Program-made: the position numbers and the translations under genes
Part shown: positions 31,805 through 37,422 of the stretch, in pieces
How positions within the stretch are numbered: position 1 is the stretch's first letter
Layout of the letters: every line of letters begins with the position of its first letter
The notes under the pieces: model-generated
What the model was told of the DNA's origin: nothing
Databases searched by the model: none
Seen by the model: only the letters and a program-made list of their open reading frames with translations
Assembly (NCBI GenBank): GCA_964457685.1
Contig: CAYWFS010000019.1
Span: 1 to 37,422, forward strand
DNA: 37,422 nt
From: UMGS1696 sp964457685
Lineage (GTDB): Bacteria > Bacillota > Clostridia > Oscillospirales > CAG-272
Direction of reading: 5' to 3'

Positions 31805-31846
31805 TTATATAAAATACTTGACAAGTTATATAAAAAGTGAGATAAT
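31805..31846 (+). promoter_or_regulatory. Promoter and candidate operator of the RHH-clpB unit
   Basis: TTGACA (31818-31823), 17-bp spacer, GATAAT (31841-31846). The -35 is embedded in the inverted repeat ACTTG-A-CAAGT (31816-31826), and TTATATAAAA occurs at 31805-31814 and 31826-31835, exactly 21 bp apart, about two DNA turns. This arrangement would suit a ribbon-helix-helix dimer pair. I see neither a CIRCE element nor a CtsR box, the usual heat-shock operators. Confidence 0.65.
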
Positions 31847-31871
31847 ATATGTGTGAAAGGAGGAGACGTAA

Positions 31872-32528
31872 ATGAAAAAAAGCCTGTACAGTCTCATGCT
31901 GTCCGAGGAGGTAATGCGTGAGATAGATACTCTTGCTCATAAGGTGGGAACAAACCGCTCCAATCTTGTGAACATGATACTTGCCGAAAAGGTGGGAATG
32001 CGAACTCACGAGCAGCACATAAACGATATTTTTTCGGGGATGGAGCAGCTGTTTGCATCATCGCATGACCTTGTGTTTCTGTTTGCACCGAACACCCCGA
32101 GAGTTACCGTCCGCTCCAATCTGAATTACAAATATCACCCCGGAGTCAGGTATGAGGTGGAGCTTATAAACGGATTTGTCCGAGGGAAACCGATCGGTGA
32201 GCTTACGGTACTGCTCAGGACACAATACCGACCGCTTCATGAACTTATGGCGGAATTTTTCTCCTGTCTTTGCGGAATCGAAAAAAAGCTTCTGCCGTTT
32301 GATATAGCATATTCTTACGCTAACGGGAAATTCACACGAACGATAGCATACCCCATGAAAAAAATCGGAGAGGGATATACTATAGATACGGATGAGCTTT
32401 CCCGTGCGATAAAGGATTATGTTTGCATAGTTGATAAAATGATGAAAGCGTGCGTAGAGGGAGCTTCTGCCGCACAGCTTGAAGAAATGTACACCGAAGA
32501 CTTAAAAAAGCGTGAAGTAATACTTTAA
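31872..32528 (+). CDS. Ribbon-helix-helix-like protein upstream of clpB, candidate regulator
   Basis: A 218-residue protein. Residues 1-42 (KSLYSLMLSEEVMREIDTLA followed by TNRSNLVNMILAEKVG) fit a ribbon-helix-helix DNA-binding unit: one strand, then two helices joined by a short turn. The remaining 170 residues are a conserved-looking domain of unknown function with no recognised cofactor motif (includes NLNYKYHPGVRYEVEL and LRTQYRPLHELMAEFF). The start has AAAGGAGGA. It lies 39 bp before clpB without a terminator between them, so it is probably cotranscribed and may regulate its own operon through repeats at its promoter. The DNA-binding call rests on a short pattern; function of the large domain is unknown. 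Confidence 0.7.
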   Translation: MKKSLYSLMLSEEVMREIDTLAHKVGTNRSNLVNMILAEKVGMRTHEQHINDIFSGMEQLFASSHDLVFLFAPNTPRVTVRSNLNYKYHPGVRYEVELINGFVRGKPIGELTVLLRTQYRPLHELMAEFFSCLCGIEKKLLPFDIAYSYANGKFTRTIAYPMKKIGEGYTIDTDELSRAIKDYVCIVDKMMKACVEGASAAQLEEMYTEDLKKREVIL

Positions 32529-32567
32529 GATACATTCGTCTGATATTTACGGAAAGGATGATGATAT

Positions 32568-35201
32568 ATGAACGCTGAAAAATTTACTCAGAAAACAATA
32601 GAAATAATAAATAACTCGCAGAATATAGCAAGAGAAAACCAGAATCAGACCTTAGCCCCCGAGCATATGCTATATGCACTTCTGACTCTTGACGGCGGTC
32701 TTGTCCGTACTCTTATTTCGAGAATAGGTCAGAAAAACGGCTACAGCGATATTGTCTCCATGATGACTTCCGATACAAGAGAGGCGGTAGAACGTCTGCC
32801 TAAGGTAAGCGGAGGTAACGGAGAGCTTTATTCCTCGGGAGAGGTGTCGTCCGTACTCAGATTTGCCGAAAAAGCGGCGGAGGGAATGAAAGACCGCTAC
32901 ATTTCCGTTGAACATATTATGCTGGGTCTTCTTGAGGAGGGCGGCAGAAGCGTAAAGGATATTTGCTCAAAGTACGGCATAAACAAAAAGACCTTTACGG
33001 ATGAGCTGGCTAAGGTGAAAACATCTCCCGTAACAAGCGATAACCCCGAGGATACCTATGACGCACTTGCAAAATACGGCACAGACCTTGTTGAAAGATC
33101 AAGAGAGCAAAAGCTTGACCCCGTTATCGGTCGTGACGGCGAAATCAGAAGCGTTGTCCGCATTCTTTCGAGAAAAAGCAAAAACAATCCCGTGCTTATC
33201 GGTGAACCCGGTGTCGGTAAAACGGCAATAGCGGAGGGACTTGCACAGCGTATTGTCAGAGGTGACGTGCCTGACGGACTCCGTGACAAAACTATTTTTT
33301 CGCTTGACATGGGTTCTCTCGTAGCGGGAGCAAAATACAGAGGAGAATTTGAAGAAAGACTTAAAGCTGTTCTGAACGAGATAAAGAAATCTGACGGAAA
33401 GATAATTCTTTTCATAGATGAGCTTCATACCATCGTCGGTGCAGGTAAGACGGAAGGCTCTATGGATGCCGGAAACCTGCTCAAACCTATGCTTGCACGA
33501 GGAGAGCTTCACTGTATCGGTGCGACAACCCTTGACGAATACAGAAAATATATCGAAAAGGACGCGGCACTCGAAAGACGTTTCCAGCCTGTCATGGTAG
33601 AAGAACCGACGGTTGAAGATACCATTTCCATCCTGCGTGGACTCAAAGACAGATACGAGATATTCCACGGAGTAAGAATACACGACAACGCACTTGTTTC
33701 TGCCGCTGTACTTTCCAACAGATATATAACAGACCGTTTCCTCCCCGATAAAGCGATAGACCTTGTTGACGAAGCGTGTGCTATGATAAGAACCGAGATC
33801 GACTCCATGCCGAGTGAGCTTGATGACCTCCGACGTGACATAATGCAGCTTGAAATCGAAGAAATGTCGCTGAAAAAGGAAGAAGATAAGCTATCTCTCG
33901 ACAGACTTGAAAAGCTGAGAGCAGAGCTTGCGGACAAGAAAGAAAAATTCAACGAAATGAAAGCTCGTTGGGAGGAAGAAAAGGATTCCGCGGAAAACGT
34001 AAAGAAGCTCAAAGCCGATATAGAGAAAATGAGCGGCGATATAGAACAGGCACAGCTCAGAGGAGAGTACGAAAAGGCGGCGAGACTGAAATACTCCGAG
34101 CTTCCCGCACTACAGAAGAAGCTTGAAGAATCGGAGGAGATAAGCGAAAAGCAGAATCAAAATCTTCTTGTTCGTTCTACCGTGACGGAGGATGAGATAG
34201 CGGATGTGGTTGCACGCTGGACGGGAATCCCCGTGTCGAAGCTTGTCGAGGGCGAGAGGGAAAAGCTGCTCCACCTCGAAGATATACTCCATCGCCGTGT
34301 TGTCGGTCAGGACGAAGCCGTAAAGCTTGTCAGTGAAGCAATACAGCGTTCGAGAGCAGGCATTTCCGACCCGAACAGACCTATAGGAAGCTTCCTTTTC
34401 CTCGGTCCTACGGGTGTCGGCAAAACAGAGCTTGCAAAAACGCTTGCGGAGTGCCTGTTCGATGATGAGCATAACATCGTAAGAATAGATATGACGGAGT
34501 ACATGGAGAAATTCAGCGTCTCCCGTCTGATAGGAGCACCTCCCGGATATGTAGGCTACGATGAGGGCGGACAGCTTACGGAAGCGGTAAGACGGCACCC
34601 ATACAGCGTGGTACTGTTCGATGAGATTGAAAAAGCACACCCCGACGTGTTCAATATTCTGTTGCAGATACTCGACGACGGCAGAATCACCGACAGTCAG
34701 GGCAGAGTGGTAGACTTCAAGAACACAATAATCATACTCACCTCGAATATAGGCAGTCAGTATCTGCTTGACGGAATCACGGACGGCGGGGAGATAAGCG
34801 ACAGTGCAAGAGAGGGAGTTATGGCGGAGCTTAAAGCGTCGTTCAGACCGGAGTTTCTCAACCGCCTTGACGAGACCATCATGTTCCGACCCCTTACCAA
34901 GGAAAACCTCGGCGGAATCATCGAGAACCTGCTCGGGGCATTGAGAAAGCGTCTTGCGGACAGAGGAAACGGAGGACTAAAGCTCGAGGTAACGGAAGAC
35001 GCAAAGAGCGTGATAATCGAGAACGGCTACGACCCCGTGTACGGAGCAAGACCGCTCAAGAGATATTTGCAGGGTGCGGCGGAAACACTCATCGCAAAGG
35101 AGATACTTGCGGGAAACCTCGAAACGGGAGCTACAATTGTACTTGATGCACAAAACGGAGAGCTGACCTGTCACCCGATATATGAACCGATAGTTAAATA
35201 A
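32568..35201 (+). CDS. clpB: ATP-dependent chaperone ClpB
   Basis: An 877-residue ring-forming disaggregase that pulls polypeptides out of aggregates with DnaK. It has the double Clp N-domain (about 1-150), first AAA+ module with Walker A GEPGVGKT at 212-219 and a GARYR-like pore loop (GAKYRGEFEERL), the coiled-coil middle domain (about 405-530, highly charged), and the second AAA+ module with Walker A GPTGVGKT near 613-620, pore loop GAPPGYVGY and the sensor-2 GARPLKR near the C-terminus. The long middle domain separates it from ClpC and ClpA. The start follows GAAAGGATG. It is second in the unit with the RHH-like gene. Confidence 0.96.
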   Translation: MNAEKFTQKTIEIINNSQNIARENQNQTLAPEHMLYALLTLDGGLVRTLISRIGQKNGYSDIVSMMTSDTREAVERLPKVSGGNGELYSSGEVSSVLRFAEKAAEGMKDRYISVEHIMLGLLEEGGRSVKDICSKYGINKKTFTDELAKVKTSPVTSDNPEDTYDALAKYGTDLVERSREQKLDPVIGRDGEIRSVVRILSRKSKNNPVLIGEPGVGKTAIAEGLAQRIVRGDVPDGLRDKTIFSLDMGSLVAGAKYRGEFEERLKAVLNEIKKSDGKIILFIDELHTIVGAGKTEGSMDAGNLLKPMLARGELHCIGATTLDEYRKYIEKDAALERRFQPVMVEEPTVEDTISILRGLKDRYEIFHGVRIHDNALVSAAVLSNRYITDRFLPDKAIDLVDEACAMIRTEIDSMPSELDDLRRDIMQLEIEEMSLKKEEDKLSLDRLEKLRAELADKKEKFNEMKARWEEEKDSAENVKKLKADIEKMSGDIEQAQLRGEYEKAARLKYSELPALQKKLEESEEISEKQNQNLLVRSTVTEDEIADVVARWTGIPVSKLVEGEREKLLHLEDILHRRVVGQDEAVKLVSEAIQRSRAGISDPNRPIGSFLFLGPTGVGKTELAKTLAECLFDDEHNIVRIDMTEYMEKFSVSRLIGAPPGYVGYDEGGQLTEAVRRHPYSVVLFDEIEKAHPDVFNILLQILDDGRITDSQGRVVDFKNTIIILTSNIGSQYLLDGITDGGEISDSAREGVMAELKASFRPEFLNRLDETIMFRPLTKENLGGIIENLLGALRKRLADRGNGGLKLEVTEDAKSVIIENGYDPVYGARPLKRYLQGAAETLIAKEILAGNLETGATIVLDAQNGELTCHPIYEPIVK

Positions 35202-35208
35202 AACCGAG

Positions 35209-35277
35209 AAATACCGTTTGTACAGCTGTGAACCCATGCATTTTTGGGGCAAAATCGGCGTATGAACGGTATTTTTT
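35209..35277 (+). terminator. Terminator after clpB, long-loop
   Basis: AAATACCGTT (35209-35218) pairs perfectly with AACGGTATTT (35265-35274), followed by more T. The loop is about 46 nt, larger than usual, but the position 8 bp after the clpB stop and the T-run support termination. Confidence 0.7.
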
Positions 35278-35345
35278 TGTCGTGAGACGTAGAAACCCGA
35301 AACGATAAGCAGAATAATAGTGCATAATCAACAAGGTGAGAACTG

Positions 35346-35395
35346 TTTTTTTTTTTTTTTTTTGCATAGTATTTTGCATAAAATTATGTTATAAT
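35346..35395 (+). promoter_or_regulatory. Poly-T tract and extended -10 promoter of the Cys-repeat surface protein gene
   Basis: A run of 18 T (35346-35363) is followed by TGTTATAAT (35387-35395), an extended -10 element. The tract ends about 27 bp before the -10, so it abuts the -35/UP region. A second TATAAT stands at 35401-35406. Length changes in the tract could alter promoter strength. The sequence from 35279 to 35345 holds no other recognised feature. Confidence 0.5.
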
Positions 35396-35459
35396 TGCAA
35401 TATAATGAAAAATGGTGTGCTTTGGAATTTAGGAAGAAATTTCCGTTAATTCAAAAATA

Positions 35460-35586
35460 TAGAAGTGGTTACTCTATGCTTTTTACAGGGGAGTACGGTA
35501 CACTCTGACAGCGAGGTGATGAAAGACTGAGAAAACCCTGCGAGAAGAAATAACCAAAAACTCTTATAATTATAAGGAGAAAAAAA
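35460..35586 (+). promoter_or_regulatory. Possibly structured mRNA leader before the surface protein gene
   Basis: The leader is nearly 190 nt long. Nested complementary segments GGTTA (35467-35471) with TAACC (35551-35555) and CAGGG (35486-35490) with CCCTG (35536-35540) could fold the region. A palindrome CTTATAATTATAAG runs into the AAGGAG ribosome site (near 35571-35588). I could not match it to a known riboswitch class with confidence. Confidence 0.35.
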
Positions 35587-35590
35587 GACA

Positions 35591-37422
35591 ATGAAAAAAC
35601 GCATTTTTAGTGCATTGCTTGCTGTGTTGATGATCTTCAGCACCCTGTCAATTAGCGTTTTTGCAGAGGAAAATGAAGTAGATACATACACAATTAGTAC
35701 TGTAAAACAACTTGTTGATACAGTAACTAAATTGGGTGACAGCGACACATCAAATATTGCCTTTGTCCTTTTTGGCGATATTACATCTCTTCCCGAAGAT
35801 TGGGTTGGTATAGGTACAGAAGAACATCCCTTTAGCGGTACTTTTGACGGTAACGATTACTATGTAACAGAAGAAGCCGCAAAAGCATTGTTCAACTATG
35901 TTGATACAGATAAGGCGCGTGTATACGGTTTCTACCTTGGTGAAAGACCCGAAGAACCCGAATGCGAGCATAAAAACAAGACTTACACATACAACTACAA
36001 CGGTACACACAATGTAAGCTGTGAAGATTGCGGTGAGTCTTTAGAAAAAAACGTAAAATGCACATGGAAAGACGATAAGCCTTGTGAATGCGGTTCCGAA
36101 TGCAAGCACCTTGACGTTACAAAGTGGACATTAAAGAACAACGGTAACAACACACACAGCTATGTTTGCAGCTGCGGTCACGTTGTTTCCACTAACAAAT
36201 GCACATTCGGTCTTATCACCGGTAAGTGCATAGTTTGCGGTACAACAGCTTGCGACCACAGCAATGAAAACTACAAATACGAGTCTCTTGACGCTTTAGG
36301 TCACAGTGTTCTCTGTGGTGACTGTGGCGATACCATTACTGCTCTTGAAGCTCACACAGATATAACAGGTAAGACAGCGTGCGAGAAGTGCGGATGGAAG
36401 CTTTCTGACACAGTAGACAATATTGGCAACGCAGTAAGTGCTACTCAGCAGGCAATCTGCCACAAATTACACAGCAATGATTTGACATACGAATCAAACG
36501 GCAACAACACACACAATGTAACTTGTAACAATAGAGCACATGGTAAGTTTGAGGGAAAAAAGTGGGTTAAGACTCCCATAACATGGACAGAAGCCTGCAC
36601 ATTTGGCGATGACGGTAAATGCACAGGTTGTGGACAGGCAAAGTGCAACCACGAAGACAAGACTTATACTTACATCAACAACAACGACGGTACACATAAG
36701 GTAATCTGCGAAAATTGCGGCGAAGTTGCAAATGAAGCAGAAAAATGCACATATAATAACGGTACTTGCGTATGCGGTGCAAATTGCAAGCATATAGGCA
36801 CTAAGGTTCACTATGTAAGCAAGGTAGAAAACGGCAAGAATGTTCACAGCCTTGTTTGCGAATGCGGATATGTTTACTACACTCAGCCCTGCAAGGCAAT
36901 TTGCCACGGTGATAAGTGCATTATCTGCGGTGGTAAAGTAGATAACACTCCCGTTACTCCCGAAGAACCAGAGACGGATGAACACGAATGCAATTATACC
37001 GGAACTCTTTCCGCAACACCCTCCACACACTACGTTTACTGTGATGAATGCAATGAGGTAAAATTCATTGATGATTGTAACTTTGAAGACGAAGAGTGTG
37101 AATGCGGAAATACATTTGTAACAATACAAGTGAAATTCACTGATTTCACTACAAAAGAAGTAGTTGAAACAATCGAAATAAAGGTTAATCCTGCTGAGAC
37201 TTTGTTCGAAATAAAAAGCGTTAAGGATAAAGCTCCTGCCGACTACGAAATCGTTACCACCGGTGATGTTGAAATCAAAAACGGAGTTGTTACTATTTGG
37301 ATAACCAAGGTAGAAACACCCAATCCCGATGATACAACCGATGATACCAATAACAACAAGCCTACCGTTGACAAGTCCACAGCAAAGCTCAATCTTGACA
37401 TTGCTTCTCTCCGCAGACAGGT
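35591..37422 (+). CDS. Secreted Cys/His-repeat surface protein, 3' end cut by window
   Basis: An open frame of 610 codons with no stop before the window end. Residues 1-25 are a signal peptide (ending SISVFA, then EE). Residues 30-115 recall the short surface-protein segments with FSGTFDG. Seven repeats follow, starting near residues 125, 171, 221, 290, 352, 399 and 467; each runs C-x(0-1)-H ... H-x-x-x-C-x-x/x-C-G ... C ... C-x-(x)-C-G over 45-70 residues, like zinc-ribbon-type repeats in clostridial surface proteins. A beta-rich domain (about 510-580) and a Thr/Asp/Asn-rich linker come next. The gene has AAGGAG upstream. How it attaches to the cell, its ligand and its function are unknown, since the C-terminus is missing. 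Confidence 0.8.
   Translation, partial: MKKRIFSALLAVLMIFSTLSISVFAEENEVDTYTISTVKQLVDTVTKLGDSDTSNIAFVLFGDITSLPEDWVGIGTEEHPFSGTFDGNDYYVTEEAAKALFNYVDTDKARVYGFYLGERPEEPECEHKNKTYTYNYNGTHNVSCEDCGESLEKNVKCTWKDDKPCECGSECKHLDVTKWTLKNNGNNTHSYVCSCGHVVSTNKCTFGLITGKCIVCGTTACDHSNENYKYESLDALGHSVLCGDCGDTITALEAHTDITGKTACEKCGWKLSDTVDNIGNAVSATQQAICHKLHSNDLTYESNGNNTHNVTCNNRAHGKFEGKKWVKTPITWTEACTFGDDGKCTGCGQAKCNHEDKTYTYINNNDGTHKVICENCGEVANEAEKCTYNNGTCVCGANCKHIGTKVHYVSKVENGKNVHSLVCECGYVYYTQPCKAICHGDKCIICGGKVDNTPVTPEEPETDEHECNYTGTLSATPSTHYVYCDECNEVKFIDDCNFEDEECECGNTFVTIQVKFTDFTTKEVVETIEIKVNPAETLFEIKSVKDKAPADYEIVTTGDVEIKNGVVTIWITKVETPNPDDTTDDTNNNKPTVDKSTAKLNLDIASLRRQ

Noticed and set aside
31760..31871. CIRCE or CtsR operator before the clpB unit
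   Set aside because: I found neither the CIRCE inverted repeat nor tandem GGTCAAA boxes in this region.
31323..32018. Minus-strand frame of 231 codons spanning the DUF6514-like and RHH-like genes
   Set aside because: It crosses two terminated plus-strand genes and their intergenic DNA, and has no ribosome site.
35460..35586. Leader resembling a c-di-GMP or Mn2+ (yybP-ykoY) riboswitch
   Set aside because: Only short fragments match; the conserved core blocks are missing or too close together, so no class is assigned.
1..37422. CRISPR array, tRNA or rRNA gene, insertion sequence, phage or plasmid origin
   Set aside because: No regularly spaced repeats, cloverleaf sequences, transposase-like proteins or terminal repeats were seen on reading both strands.

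Overview
The window looks like chromosome from a Gram-positive anaerobe of the Clostridia (Bacillota), probably a gut or rumen glycan degrader. Supporting signs are strong AGGAGG-type ribosome binding sites, lipoproteins with lipobox cysteines, intrinsic terminators, TTGACA/TATAAT promoters, a lysine riboswitch, and FeoA/FeoB with the small Cys-rich Feo-associated protein. I cannot name genus or species. No rRNA, tRNA, CRISPR array, transposase or phage gene was recognised.

Region 1 (1-6500) is a glycan locus. A minus-strand pair (ADP-ribosylglycohydrolase-fold protein and a large sugar-binding lipoprotein) diverges from an AraC-type regulator, which is followed by a beta-helix protein with a degenerate acetylxylan-esterase-like C-terminus. 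Region 2 (6497-10053) holds feoA-feoB-small protein under one promoter with an operator-like palindrome, then a glycerophosphodiester phosphodiesterase and a small zinc-ribbon protein. Region 3 (10107-21484) is a second carbohydrate block: GH27 alpha-galactosidase, a metallo-beta-lactamase-fold hydrolase, a 1006-residue GH2 beta-galactosidase, an SGNH esterase plus GH2 operon, a ZIP metal transporter and a second orphan sugar-binding lipoprotein. The glycosidases lack signal peptides, so they probably work in the cytoplasm on imported oligosaccharides. No sugar permeases are present in the window.

Region 4 (21589-31134) is amino-acid transport: a CPT-like kinase, a polar amino-acid ABC operon behind a lysine riboswitch (so probably a lysine importer), a TtcA-like tRNA thiolase, and a complete livJ-H-M-G-F branched-chain amino-acid importer. 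Region 5 (31404-37422) has a small DUF6514-like protein, a ribbon-helix-helix-like protein in an apparent operon with clpB, and the first 610 codons of a secreted protein with seven Cys/His repeats, cut by the window end.

The most unusual observations are: the lysine-type binding protein has its two lobes in circularly permuted order; the beta-helix protein carries an esterase-like domain whose nucleophile serine is replaced; the promoters of the DUF6514-like and RHH-clpB units each carry two TTATATAA sites 21-22 bp apart; and an 18-T tract abuts the promoter of the Cys-repeat surface protein.
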